Assembly: GCF_027023865.1 (NCBI RefSeq)
Contig: NZ_JALVUC010000003.1
Location: forward strand, 66,327-130,326
DNA length: 64,000 nucleotides
Direction of reading: 5' to 3'
Source: Thermococcus sp.
GTDB taxonomy: Archaea; Methanobacteriota_B; Thermococci; Thermococcales; Thermococcaceae
The notes below the pieces were generated by a model. It was not told the origin of the DNA, did not search any database, and was given only the letters and a program-made list of their open reading frames with translations. Below are positions 42,558 through 51,272 of the stretch, piece by piece (position 1 is the first letter of the stretch; every line of letters begins with the position of its first letter). The position numbers were made by a program, and so were the translations under genes.

Positions 42558-43415
42558 GTGGAAACGGTGGATGAAGTGTACTTCCTCACCCCCAAGGACG
42601 CGAGGAGGTTAATCCTCTCCAAGGGGAGGGTGAAACTCAACTTAGACCTCAGGAAAACGAACAGGACATTTGAAATTCTCCTAAAAGGCGGGGAGTTCGT
42701 CTTTCCAGATGGGACTAGGGTTGAAATGGGAGTAATCGAGAGGATCGCAAGAGATGACGATACCGTTTACTTCGTCAAAAGCGGAGTTTATAAGGCGGCG
42801 ATAGCTTGTGAAGGTTATTACAAGCTTGTCCCAACGATTCCACCGACGATAGAGATAAACGGCATAAGAATGCACAGGACGAAGGAAACCAACCCCCTCC
42901 AAGATACGAGGGACAAGGTGAACGCGGTGAAGCCTGGGGAGGGTGAGACTGTCCTTGACACCTGCATGGGGCTCGGTTACACTGCCATAGAGGCCTCAAA
43001 GCGGGGGGCGTACGTCATAACGATTGAGAAGGATCCCAACGTGATTGAACTCGCCAGGATAAATCCCTGGAGCAGGGAACTGTTCACCGGTGGGAGGATC
43101 CAGGTAGTTCAGGGAGATGCGTTCGATGTGGCGAAGCGCTTTAAGGACGAGAGCTTTGATGTCGTAATCCACGACCCACCACGCTTTTCTTTGGCCGGTC
43201 AGCTTTACTCGAAGGAGTTCTACCGCGAGCTGTTCAGGGTTTTGAAGCCGGGAGGGAGGCTCTTCCATTACGTAGGTAACCCTGGGAGAAAATACAGAAA
43301 AAAAGACCTCCCTCGGGGGGTAATGGAGCGCCTGAGAAGGGTCGGATTTGTGGACGTTAGAAAGGTGGAGGAAGCACTTGGAGTAGTCGCAGAAAAGCCA
43401 AAAAGGGGAAAGTAA
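42558..43415 (+). CDS. Archaeal SAM-dependent methyltransferase (COG2521-like)
   Basis: 285 residues. The N-terminal ~100 residues form a separate domain (VYFLTPKDARRLILSKGRVK). The SAM motif is VLDTCMGLGYTAIEASKRGA, followed by ITIEKDPNVIELA and the catalytic-type loop DVVIHDPPRFSLAG; motif VI is FRVLKPGGRLFHY. The D-PP-R loop suggests methylation of a base nitrogen, so an RNA or DNA substrate is plausible. GTG 42558 is the annotated start; GTG 42567, which has GGTGG five bases ahead, is an equally good choice. The 3' end overlaps the convergent S9 peptidase by 59 bases. Confidence 0.78.
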   Translation: METVDEVYFLTPKDARRLILSKGRVKLNLDLRKTNRTFEILLKGGEFVFPDGTRVEMGVIERIARDDDTVYFVKSGVYKAAIACEGYYKLVPTIPPTIEINGIRMHRTKETNPLQDTRDKVNAVKPGEGETVLDTCMGLGYTAIEASKRGAYVITIEKDPNVIELARINPWSRELFTGGRIQVVQGDAFDVAKRFKDESFDVVIHDPPRFSLAGQLYSKEFYRELFRVLKPGGRLFHYVGNPGRKYRKKDLPRGVMERLRRVGFVDVRKVEEALGVVAEKPKRGK

Positions 43416-45288
43416 AGTCAGTCCCCCCTGATTTCAGAATCTTCTCGGCGTCGAAGCCCTCCTTGTACTCCTTTAACTTCCTCTCAAAGAACTCGATGAA
43501 GAGCTTGTAGCGCTTGGAGCGGTGTCTCGGGCTTCCCCTCATGCTGTGACCGTGTGGGCCCTTCTTGAATATCGCGATGTAAGCTTCCTTGCCGAGGTCT
43601 TTTAGCACGTGGTAAAACATCAGACTCTGGTCGAGCGGACAGCGGTAGTCTTCAAGGCTATGGATGAGCAGGAGCGGCACCTTAACGTTCTTCGCGTAGA
43701 AGAGAGGGCTTAGCTTCCTGTAGTTCTCGTTCTCCAGCGGGTTCGGCCCGATGACTTCAACGTCGTACCAGAGGCCTACGTCGGAGAAGGCGTGGCTCGT
43801 CAGCCAGTAGCTTATTCCGTTCTCGCTTATTCCTGCCTTAAAAAGATCGCTCTGAGTTAAAGCCCAGTTCGTCATGAAACCGCCGTAGCTTATGCCCGTT
43901 ATTCCAACGCGCTCCCTGTCGGCTTGCGGCTCAAGCTTAAAGAACTCCTTGATACCGTTCATAATATCCTGGAAGTCTTCCAGGCCCGTTCTCTCAAGGA
44001 CTCTAAGCGCAAAGTCCTCGGTGTAGCCGTCGCTGCCGCGTGGGTTCACGAAAGCGACGTAGTAGCCCTTGCTTGCCATCAGCTGCATTTCGTACTTGAA
44101 GTAGTGGCCGTACATCCCCTTTGGTCCGCCGTGGGCGAAAACAATGACCGGTGCCTTCTCTTCTTCCTTCAGCTCGGGCTTGAGATACCAGCCGTCTATC
44201 TCAAGATCCCCTCTCTTGAACCTGAAGTGTCTTGGCTCGAAGGTTTTCAGCTTTGAGAATATCGGCCCGTTGTAGTCCGTTAGTTGCTTAAGCTTGCCGT
44301 CGTAGATATAAAGCTCTCTCAGCCTCGTCGCGGTATCAATGAGGGCTGCGACCTTTCCTTCGTGGGCGTCGAAGCCCATCACCCAGTGGTCACCGACTGT
44401 TATCGGTTTCACCTCGCCGTCCCAGAGGTAGAGGTTCACCCTTCCTGCATCCGCGAGCGTGAAGTAGGCCTTTCCGCCGTCGAGCCTAGCCTGCCCCGCG
44501 CTGAGTGGCCCTTCATAGACCGACTTGAGTCCCCCGTCCCAGATGTAGAGCCAGTCATGCTCGCTCATGAAACGCTTTTCTTTCTTCCCATGGAGGAGTA
44601 GGCTTTTCCCGTCGGAATCGACAGCCTCGAAGGAGACCCTTTCAAAGAGTTTCTTTTCTTCACCTTCATTCCACAGGAGAATATCCCAGAACTTGAAGAG
44701 AGCTGGCTTTGAGTCCTCCCGGTGCGGGATGTTCACAGCTATCGCATCGCCGTGCCAGATTCCACTGGAGAAGCGGGGCTTCTCGAACTCTTCGATTATC
44801 TCCTCACTCTCAGTGTCAAGCACCCAGAAAGTAGTTTTTTCACCGTCCAAGAATCCCATACCGTCGAACCAAGCTGGAATGTCGTCCTCAAAGACGAAGT
44901 CATCGTCGTCGCGTCTCTTGAAGCCGACCACCAAAAGTCGCCTTGAATCATCATTCCACTGGATGGAGCGGATGTTCTTGGCGGTCAAAACGCGCTTGGC
45001 ACTGAGTGTCTGAAGGTCGGCGACCCATATCTCACTCGCCTTTTTCTCCTCGTTTGATCTCATAAAGGCAAGCTTCCGTCCATTTGGAGAAATCCTGGGC
45101 ATTGATGCGTTATCAACGAAGCGCCTTGAACCGGTTTTAAGGTTTTCAATGACAATGGTGCTCTCGTACTTGTTGTCCTCCATGTTGGCCTTGGTCAAGG
45201 TATAAACAGCGAGGCTGCCGTTTATCCTTGGGTCGCCAAGGTAGGCAAATCTAGAAAATGTCTTCTCATCCCATTCGATATTGCTCAT
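43357..45288 (-). CDS. S9 family serine peptidase (acylaminoacyl-peptidase type)
   Basis: 643 residues: an N-terminal beta-propeller (residues about 1-370, with repeats like MPRISPNGRKLAFMR and SIQWNDDSRRLLVVG) and a C-terminal alpha/beta hydrolase. The catalytic Ser is in GITGISYGGFMTNWAL, Asp in IHSLEDYRCPLDQ, His in KGPHGHSMRG. It cleaves peptides or acylated amino acids in the cytoplasm. GGTGATACC precedes the ATG. The last ~25 residues (KSGGTDFTFPFLAFLRLL and beyond) look unlike the family and lie antisense to the end of the methyltransferase gene, so the stop may have been lost by a small mutation. Confidence 0.9.
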   Translation of the reverse strand: MSNIEWDEKTFSRFAYLGDPRINGSLAVYTLTKANMEDNKYESTIVIENLKTGSRRFVDNASMPRISPNGRKLAFMRSNEEKKASEIWVADLQTLSAKRVLTAKNIRSIQWNDDSRRLLVVGFKRRDDDDFVFEDDIPAWFDGMGFLDGEKTTFWVLDTESEEIIEEFEKPRFSSGIWHGDAIAVNIPHREDSKPALFKFWDILLWNEGEEKKLFERVSFEAVDSDGKSLLLHGKKEKRFMSEHDWLYIWDGGLKSVYEGPLSAGQARLDGGKAYFTLADAGRVNLYLWDGEVKPITVGDHWVMGFDAHEGKVAALIDTATRLRELYIYDGKLKQLTDYNGPIFSKLKTFEPRHFRFKRGDLEIDGWYLKPELKEEEKAPVIVFAHGGPKGMYGHYFKYEMQLMASKGYYVAFVNPRGSDGYTEDFALRVLERTGLEDFQDIMNGIKEFFKLEPQADRERVGITGISYGGFMTNWALTQSDLFKAGISENGISYWLTSHAFSDVGLWYDVEVIGPNPLENENYRKLSPLFYAKNVKVPLLLIHSLEDYRCPLDQSLMFYHVLKDLGKEAYIAIFKKGPHGHSMRGSPRHRSKRYKLFIEFFERKLKEYKEGFDAEKILKSGGTDFTFPFLAFLRLLQVLPPPF

Positions 45289-45355
45289 AACGGTATCACC
45301 TATCTATGAGAGAGGTTTAAAAGTATATAAGGCTAACCCCAGGCCAGGTGGGTTT

Positions 45356-45682
45356 ATGAAAGAAGAATACGCGGTTGGAATCCTTCTCACGGTCGGAATC
45401 GCTATCTCACTGCTCTTTAGGACGTACTTAGGTATAGCCTTTGCCGCTGTGGTGATACCCCTCTACCTGACGTACATAGCCCGCGATCAGAACATTCTGG
45501 CAAAGTCCCGGCTCTACGATAGGGACCTCTTTCTTATGATAGGGATAACGGCAACCATCTTACTCGGCTTCAACCGCCTCTGGGCTCCGAGGGTGGGGCT
45601 TGTCGCCCTTGCCGTTGTCATACCCCTGTTGGCACTCTACGTGGATAGGTTAAAGGCTGGAAAGGAGGCTCAAAAGGTTTGA
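45356..45682 (+). CDS. Small membrane protein, conserved-type hypothetical
   Basis: 108 residues with four hydrophobic segments (VGILLTVGIAISLLF, YLGIAFAAVVIPLYLTYIA, FLMIGITATILLGF, VGLVALAVVIPLLALYV), two antiparallel hairpins with a similar VVIPLYL/VVIPLLAL ending in each half. No family recognised. GGTGGG precedes ATG 45356; the longer open frame to 45281 crosses the promoter. The 3' end overlaps the convergent kinase-like gene by 33 bases. Confidence 0.65.
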   Translation: MKEEYAVGILLTVGIAISLLFRTYLGIAFAAVVIPLYLTYIARDQNILAKSRLYDRDLFLMIGITATILLGFNRLWAPRVGLVALAVVIPLLALYVDRLKAGKEAQKV

Positions 45683-46297
45683 GAGTCTTCCCGTTCTCTT
45701 GTATTTAGTGAGCTCGCCTCTCAGCGATAAAAGGAAATCTTCATCCACCCCAAACTTCTTTCTTAACCTCTTTGAAATGATGTTGTCATTTAGGAAAAGC
45801 ATGGCTATAGCAGAGGTCAGGTTCTTTGGCTTCCTCCAACCGGCCTTCTCGAAGTCTATTATATAAACATCCTCCCCGATTATTATGTGTTTTCCTCCTT
45901 GTATCTGCCCGTGGTCAAGGCCGAGCCTGTCAAGCAGGGCGGTTTTTTCGACTATCTTGAAGATGTGGCGTCTCTCAAGGTCTGCCTGTAGTATTATCTC
46001 CCCTTTGGCGAACTCCCTGATGATGTAATCGAGGTTTTCAAATCTCCCGTAGGCAAAGAGGGGCGGTGTTACTCCAAAGGGTTCAATCACCCTTACTAGC
46101 TCCGCCTCCCGCTTGAAATTCTGCCTCGGCGAATCAGGTCTCTGCAGCTTGATAACGACCCGCTTTCCGTCCATTTCGCCCAAAAAAACCAGTCCCGTGG
46201 TTCCCTTTGAGTAGGGTTTAACCTCGGTGATTCCGAGGGATTTGAGGTGAGAAAGAAAATCCTCGAGGAGCGAACCGCTTATGATGTGATCGAACAT
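45650..46297 (-). CDS. Small serine/threonine protein kinase-like protein (COG2112-like)
   Basis: 215 residues, a reduced protein-kinase fold. KGTTGLVFLGEMDGKRVVIK is the glycine loop and catalytic Lys, YIIREFAKGE the hinge, and LGLDHGQIQGGKHIII takes the place of the catalytic loop (DHGQ.QGG instead of HRDxKxxN). DVYIIDFEKAG supplies the metal-binding Asp in place of DFG. RIO- and Bud32-like archaeal kinases show similar reductions. Substrate unknown. ATG 46297 is used; the longer frame to 46423 runs over the divergent gene at 46350. Confidence 0.75.
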   Translation of the reverse strand: MFDHIISGSLLEDFLSHLKSLGITEVKPYSKGTTGLVFLGEMDGKRVVIKLQRPDSPRQNFKREAELVRVIEPFGVTPPLFAYGRFENLDYIIREFAKGEIILQADLERRHIFKIVEKTALLDRLGLDHGQIQGGKHIIIGEDVYIIDFEKAGWRKPKNLTSAIAMLFLNDNIISKRLRKKFGVDEDFLLSLRGELTKYKRTGRLSNLLSLLSSL

Positions 46298-46349
46298 GTC
46301 CCTCGATAGACTTAAATACCTGCGGGATAAAATACTTTTGGTGATAACC

Positions 46350-46577
46350 ATGGTGACGGCTTTTATTCTGATGGTTACGGCCGCTGGAAAGGAAAGGGAA
46401 GTTATGGAAAAGCTTCTTGCCATGCCTGAGGTTAAGGAGGCCTACGTGGTCTATGGGGAATACGACCTCGTCGTCAAGATCGAAACCGACACGCTGAAGG
46501 GCCTTGACCAGTTCATAACCGAGAAGATAAGGAAAATGTCTGAGATCCAGATGACCTCGACGATGATAGCCATCTGA
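46350..46577 (+). CDS. Stand-alone Lrp/AsnC ligand-binding (RAM) domain protein
   Basis: 75 residues, only the C-terminal effector-binding domain of Lrp/AsnC regulators: FILMVTAAGKEREVMEKLLA, then EVKEAYVVYGEYDLVVKIE and MTSTMIAI. There is no helix-turn-helix, so it cannot bind DNA itself. It probably senses an amino acid as a ring-shaped oligomer or pairs with full Lrp proteins. GGTGATAACC precedes ATG 46350. Such single-domain proteins are common in Thermococcales. Confidence 0.88.
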   Translation: MVTAFILMVTAAGKEREVMEKLLAMPEVKEAYVVYGEYDLVVKIETDTLKGLDQFITEKIRKMSEIQMTSTMIAI

Positions 46578-46632
46578 GACTCTTGTTCTTCTCTTGTCAT
46601 TCTTCCGTTGGTTATTTAAAGAAAAGAGTTAC

Positions 46633-47307
46633 TCACTTGTTCATCATGAGCCTTATTCTTTCCGCCGCGTCCTTTGCCTTGTCTGAGATATTGCTGAGTG
46701 TTCTCGCCACGTTGAGAATGTAAAGACCGTCGCCCCAGCTCAGACTGCCCTCCATCTCGAAGACCTTTTGCATAAGCTTGGTGTCGAGGCCGTCTATTTT
46801 GCTCTCAACGCTCTCTATCTCATGGATTATTCCGTACTCCTCCGCTATCTCCTTCTCTGCAAAGCCGCTCTCTATGACCCTGTCCATCTGGACTATCGCC
46901 TTGTGAACTAGCTTCGCCGCCTTTATGCTCTCCACCCCCATCTGGATTATGGGGGCCTTCAACTCGTCCGGAACCGCACCGGGCTTCTTCACGAGGAGCC
47001 ACTTCGCTGTGTCTTCTGCGGCATCGGCCACCTTGTCCTGCATGTGGAGGTAGATAAGAACGTCCTCGCGAGAGACCGCCATCATGAGCTTCGAGTTTAG
47101 TGAGTCTCTTATCCCCTCCTTTATTCTGTCTGCGACGTCCTCAAGGCGGTCCACCTCAACAGCCAGATCCCTCATCTCCTCGTAATTTCCGTTGTACCAG
47201 GCGTTAATTGCCTTTTCAAGGGTTTCAACCGTTTCCAGAACGGCCTCGGAGTGTTTTATCAGAGGTTTAAACGGGCTTTTTGCAAAGAGTTTCATCCAGA
47301 CCTGCAT
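46633..47307 (-). CDS. DUF47 (PhoU-like) phosphate transport partner protein
   Basis: 224 residues, all-helical: FAKSPFKPLIKHSEAVLETV at the start, VDRLEDVADRIKEGIRDSL (first metal-binding helix), VADAAEDTAKWLLV, and VARTLSNISDKAKDAAERI (second). The ExxxD patterns are the PhoU-type metal sites. DUF47 proteins are encoded with PiT permeases and are thought to control them. GGTGATAGC precedes the ATG, and the gene starts four bases after the PiT stop, so the two form an operon. Confidence 0.88.
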   Translation of the reverse strand: MQVWMKLFAKSPFKPLIKHSEAVLETVETLEKAINAWYNGNYEEMRDLAVEVDRLEDVADRIKEGIRDSLNSKLMMAVSREDVLIYLHMQDKVADAAEDTAKWLLVKKPGAVPDELKAPIIQMGVESIKAAKLVHKAIVQMDRVIESGFAEKEIAEEYGIIHEIESVESKIDGLDTKLMQKVFEMEGSLSWGDGLYILNVARTLSNISDKAKDAAERIRLMMNK

Positions 47308-47311
47308 GCTA

Positions 47312-48523
47312 TCACCCCACCAACAGGAAGACCTTGAATATGACCGCGCTTATCGCGGCGGCAACCGGAACGGTAACGAACCACGAGATGATTATATCCT
47401 TCAGTATTGAAGTGTTTATCGCCTTGACGCCCCTGGCCAGCCCAACGCCGACGACGGCGCCGACGACAACGTGAGTTGTGGAGATTGGCATTCCGAGCCA
47501 ACTGGCTACGAGAATAACCGTAGCGGCCGAGAAGTCTATTGAAAAGCCTCTCGTGTTCGTCAGCTCTGTTATCCTCTTCCCCACGGTTTCCATGACCTTG
47601 TAACCGTAGGTGAATATCCCAATCGCAATGCCAAGGCCCCCGAGGGCCAGTATCCACCTTGGAACCGGAACCTCCATGCCTTTTAAACCCATCGATAGGA
47701 CAGCGTATGCGGCCGCTATCGGTCCGACGGCATTGGCGACATCGTTGGAGCCGTGGGCGAGGGCAACATAGGCCGACGTAACAACTTGCACTTTTCTGAA
47801 TATCCTCTCGACGCCGAGGTAAGGGTCCTTCGGCCTGAAGCGGACCTTTATGAGCGCGTAGCTGAGGATGAAAATCGCGAAACCCACGGGAATTCCGTAA
47901 AAAACCATCCCTTTAAGCAGGTTGGAACCGTGGAGAACTTTGATATAGAACATCGTTCCGATAACGACGAACGCCAGCCCGGTCCAGAAAGGCGCCCAGC
48001 GCCTGGCACTTCCGAGCGGGTCCTCTCGGGCCAGTATGCTCCGCTTCACCGCCAGAAACACGAAGAACGCAACGATCGCGCCGAGTATTGGGGAGAGTAT
48101 CCAACTGAGGACAACCTGTCCTAACTTCCACCAGTCCACTATGGCCGTTCCTGCATAGACGAGGCCGTAGCCAACGACACCACCGATTATCGAATGGGTT
48201 GTTGAAACTGGCAGTCCGTTGTAAGTCGCGAAGATGAGCCATATACTTGCCGCAAGGAGTGCCGCAAGAGAGCCGTAGACGATGACCATGGGATTGTGTA
48301 TCATGTTGATGTCGAGTATTCCCTTCCTTATTGTCTCGGTAACGCTCTTGCCAAAGAAGTACGCCCCAATGAAGTTCATCAGACCGGCTATGACCGCGGC
48401 CTGCTTGGGAGTTATGGCCTTCGCACCCACCGCAGTTCCCATCGAGTTCGCGACATCATTGGCACCAATGTTCCATGCCATCCAGAAACCAAGGGCTATC
48501 GTTATCAGCAACCATGCGTCCAT
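47312..48523 (-). CDS. pitA: Inorganic phosphate transporter, PiT family
   Basis: 403 residues with about ten membrane segments. The two PiT signature repeats are visible: GANDVANSMGTAVGAKAIT near the start and HGSNDVANAVGPIAAAYAV in the second half, plus two copies of PVSTTHSIIGG/PISTTHVVVGA. It should carry phosphate with a coupling ion. ATG 48523 follows CCGGTGAACACG; the frame to 48607 includes the promoter, where a TATA box (GATATTTATAGAT on the minus strand, about 48553-48565) is visible. It is followed by the DUF47 partner gene. Confidence 0.93.
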   Translation of the reverse strand: MDAWLLITIALGFWMAWNIGANDVANSMGTAVGAKAITPKQAAVIAGLMNFIGAYFFGKSVTETIRKGILDINMIHNPMVIVYGSLAALLAASIWLIFATYNGLPVSTTHSIIGGVVGYGLVYAGTAIVDWWKLGQVVLSWILSPILGAIVAFFVFLAVKRSILAREDPLGSARRWAPFWTGLAFVVIGTMFYIKVLHGSNLLKGMVFYGIPVGFAIFILSYALIKVRFRPKDPYLGVERIFRKVQVVTSAYVALAHGSNDVANAVGPIAAAYAVLSMGLKGMEVPVPRWILALGGLGIAIGIFTYGYKVMETVGKRITELTNTRGFSIDFSAATVILVASWLGMPISTTHVVVGAVVGVGLARGVKAINTSILKDIIISWFVTVPVAAAISAVIFKVFLLVG

Positions 48524-48628
48524 CGTGTTCACCGGAACTGGTAACGAAAAATCTATAAATATCTTGCCGCAGTAGAATATAGTTTGATTGACATCTCTAT
48601 ATAGCACTATAGAAAATATTGGGAGAAG

Positions 48629-49441
48629 TCAAGGCTGAACCTTCATCGGCTTCACTGAGATGGTTCCGTTGGCCTCCATCGTTAGTCTGACGTAGTGGTA
48701 GAAGCCGCCCTGATCAGGTGGAGCGTAGAGCGGTGCACCGCCGCCACCGGTTATGAGCATCTGGACACCGTCCTCCTCGCCGTACCAGTATATGTGGATG
48801 TGGCTGAAAATTCCAAAGGCGTTGTACGCCTTCATCATGGTCAGGAGCCTCTTCCCATCCTTTGGATTCATGGAGTGGTGGCCGTTGGACCGTGGGTCTA
48901 CCGGCGGGGCGTGGAGAACTAGGACCGGTCTCTGGCCGCTCTCATTAGCGAGCTTCATCTGCCCGTCAATCCATTTGAACGTCTCGTTGTTGAGTCCGTA
49001 GTTGTCCTCGACGTCGTTAATGATGATGTAACGGTACCCCCCGAGGCTGAAGGCGTAGTTGCTTGGGCCAAAGATGCGGTGGAATATGCTTATCCCGTCA
49101 CCCTGGTACTCGTGGTTGCCGGGGGCGACGAATATCGGCTTGTTCCACTTCCAGACCTTGAGAAGGGCCGCCCACTGTTCAACGGTTCCCGAGTAAACGA
49201 GGTCACCGCCGTCTATGATGAAGGCGCCCTTATCCTCGTTGATGTCGTTGCGTATCTTCAGGAATACCCCCGGCGGTTTAACCCCGCTTGGCGGCCTGTG
49301 GTCCCCGAAGGCCAGAACGGTGTAGTTGCTCACGTTCTTCGCAACTAGGGAGAAACTCGTCTTATCGGTTGTGAACTCGACGGTGGTGTTGCCCACAACT
49401 CTCGCGTTTGAAGGGAGGATCATAAATTTGAGCTGTTTCAT
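48629..49441 (-). CDS. Calcineurin-like metallophosphoesterase, N-terminus probably lost
   Basis: 270 residues. The metal motifs are VLAFGDHRP (D-x-H with Arg), FIIDGGDLVYSG (GGDL in place of GDxxD), VAPGNHEYQGD (GNHE), VLVLHAPPVD and FSHIHIYWYGE (GHxH replaced by SHIH). The start is poor: ATG 49441 has no ribosome site, no signal peptide, and lies in AT-rich sequence next to an IS607-type element. The ~40 residues before the catalytic domain look like the end of a beta domain. Upstream of the insertion, on the same strand, lies a lipoprotein gene that may be the missing front part. Confidence 0.75.
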   Translation of the reverse strand: MKQLKFMILPSNARVVGNTTVEFTTDKTSFSLVAKNVSNYTVLAFGDHRPPSGVKPPGVFLKIRNDINEDKGAFIIDGGDLVYSGTVEQWAALLKVWKWNKPIFVAPGNHEYQGDGISIFHRIFGPSNYAFSLGGYRYIIINDVEDNYGLNNETFKWIDGQMKLANESGQRPVLVLHAPPVDPRSNGHHSMNPKDGKRLLTMMKAYNAFGIFSHIHIYWYGEEDGVQMLITGGGGAPLYAPPDQGGFYHYVRLTMEANGTISVKPMKVQP

Positions 49442-49501
49442 AAATAATAACAAACAAAACTTTTAAATATTTTTGGCACTAACTTCTTTTGGGCGAGAGC
49501 G

Positions 49502-50110
49502 GTGAGGCTTTACCGGACTGGTGAAGTCGCAAAGAAACTCGGAGTTTCCAAGATGACAGTCCTCCGCTGGATTAAATCGGGAAAACTCAAAGCCCACAGG
49601 ATTGGCAAAGAATACCGCGTTCCGGAAAGCGAAATCAAGAGGATTCTTGAAGGCAAAATCCCCGATAAAGTCGTGGTTTACGCCAGAGTCCCAAGCCGGG
49701 ACCAAAAAGAAGACCTTGAGAGACAAGTAGAATACCTCAAGAACTACTGCTCCTCCAAAGGTTATCAAGTGGCTAAAATTCTTACGGACATTTCATCAGG
49801 CTTAAACGAGAACCGGAGGGGATTAAAACAGCTCTTCAAACTCGTCGAGAGCGGAGAGATAACCAAAGTCGTGATAACTTACAAGGACAGACTTACTCGC
49901 TTCGGCTTCAGATACCTTGAACAATACTTCAACTCTCACGGCGTTGAAATTGAAGTAATTTTTGACGAGGAGGACAAAACTCCAGAGAAGGAGTTGGTCG
50001 AAGACCTTTTGGCCATCGTAACTTCCTTCGCCGGAAAGCTTTATGGCATGCGTTCTCACAAGAAAAAACGCCTCGTCGAGGCGGTAAAGAATGCCCTCAG
50101 AGACGATTAA
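49502..50110 (+). CDS. tnpA: IS607-family serine transposase, catalytic serine changed
   Basis: 202 residues. The N-terminal MerR-like helix-turn-helix is LYRTGEVAKKLGVSKMTVLR, then a serine-recombinase domain starting VVVYARVPSRDQKEDLERQ (about 59-77), with ITKVVITYKDRLTRFGFRYL and a C-terminal region ending LVEDLLAIVTSFAGKLYG. In this family the catalytic serine is the first residue after ARV (ARVSS); here it is Pro64 (codon CCA at 49691-49693), leaving only Ser65. A single T-to-C change from TCA would explain it. The enzyme is therefore probably inactive unless Ser65 can substitute. GTG start with a weak ribosome site. Confidence 0.9.
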   Translation: MRLYRTGEVAKKLGVSKMTVLRWIKSGKLKAHRIGKEYRVPESEIKRILEGKIPDKVVVYARVPSRDQKEDLERQVEYLKNYCSSKGYQVAKILTDISSGLNENRRGLKQLFKLVESGEITKVVITYKDRLTRFGFRYLEQYFNSHGVEIEVIFDEEDKTPEKELVEDLLAIVTSFAGKLYGMRSHKKKRLVEAVKNALRDD

Positions 50111-51272
50111 ACTCACTGCCAAATTCAAGCTGAAAGAAACACCCGGAGGGTTAGACGAGCTTTTCCGGACTTATCGTGAAATCGTGAATTTTCTAATCGC
50201 TTACGCTTTCGAGAACAAGGTTACGAGCTTTTACCGACTGAAGAAAGAGACTTACAAGAGTTTGCGGAAGGAGTATCTGGAACTCCCAAGCCATTATCTT
50301 TACACGGCCTGCCAGATGGCGACGGCGATATTCAAAAGCTTTAGGAAGCGTAGGAAAAAGGGCAAAGCCAAAGGGAAACCGGTCTTCAAAAAAGAAGTCA
50401 TAATGCTGGACGACCACCTCTTCAAACTCGACCTTGAGGCGAGAATAATAAAACTCTCCACTCCTAAAGGGAGGATTCAACTGGAGTTTTACCCGACCAA
50501 GTATCACGAGCGGTTTAAGGACTGGAAGGTTGGACAGGCCTGGCTGGTGAGAACTCCAAAAGGAGTCTTCCTGAACGTTGTATTCTCAAAAGAAGTCGAG
50601 GTTAGGGAGCCTAAGGCCTTTGTCGGTGTGGATTTAAACGAGAATAACGTAACGCTTAGCCTTCCTAACGGGGAGTTTGTCCAAATCATCACTCACGAGC
50701 GGGAGATTAGGACGGGTTATTACGTGAAGAGGAGAAAGATTCAGAGGAAGTTGAGGAGTGGGAAACGAAGAAAAGAGCTTCTGGAAAAGTATGGGCAAAG
50801 GGAAAGAAACAGGCTGAATGACTTGTATCATAAGCTGGCCAATAAAATCGTTGAGCTGGCGGAGAAGTATGGTGGTATTGCTCTGGAGGATTTGACTGAA
50901 ATCAGGGATTCGATTAGGTATTCGGCTGAAATGAATGGTCGTTTGCACAGGTGGAGTTTTCGCAAACTCCAGTCAATCATCGAGTACAAGGCTAAGCTGA
51001 AGGGCGTTAGGGTTGTCTTCGTGAATCCTGCTTACACTTCTTCCCTGTGCCCGGTATGTGGGGGAAAACTAAGCCCGAATGGGCATAGGGTTTTGAAGTG
51101 TTCAAAGTGTGGTTTTGAGGCCGACCGTGATGTGGTTGGAAGTTGGAATATTCGTTTAAAAGCCTTGAAGATGTGGGGAGTTTCCGTTCCCCCCGAAAGC
51201 CAGCCGATGAAGAAGGGAGGCTGGAAGGTTAGTCGTAACGAGGCTTACAAACTTTACGCAAGTTACGACTAA
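50091..51272 (+). CDS. tnpB: TnpB RNA-guided nuclease of the IS607-type element
   Basis: 393 residues, complete. The RuvC residues are present: Asp in FVGVDLNENNVTLS (about 179), Glu in GIALEDLTEI (about 266), and Asp in FEADRDVVGSWNI (about 347). The zinc ribbon has CPVCGGK and CSKCGF. TnpB uses an RNA from the element's 3' end to cut DNA and help keep the element in place. It overlaps tnpA by 20 bases. With tnpA apparently dead, TnpB may be the only active part. The stop overlaps the stop of the convergent lipoprotein gene by three bases. Confidence 0.92.
   Translation: MPSETIKLTAKFKLKETPGGLDELFRTYREIVNFLIAYAFENKVTSFYRLKKETYKSLRKEYLELPSHYLYTACQMATAIFKSFRKRRKKGKAKGKPVFKKEVIMLDDHLFKLDLEARIIKLSTPKGRIQLEFYPTKYHERFKDWKVGQAWLVRTPKGVFLNVVFSKEVEVREPKAFVGVDLNENNVTLSLPNGEFVQIITHEREIRTGYYVKRRKIQRKLRSGKRRKELLEKYGQRERNRLNDLYHKLANKIVELAEKYGGIALEDLTEIRDSIRYSAEMNGRLHRWSFRKLQSIIEYKAKLKGVRVVFVNPAYTSSLCPVCGGKLSPNGHRVLKCSKCGFEADRDVVGSWNIRLKALKMWGVSVPPESQPMKKGGWKVSRNEAYKLYASYD

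Noticed and set aside
46633-48523. PiT transporter plus DUF47 pair as a novel system
   Set aside because: This is the standard phosphate uptake arrangement in archaea and bacteria.
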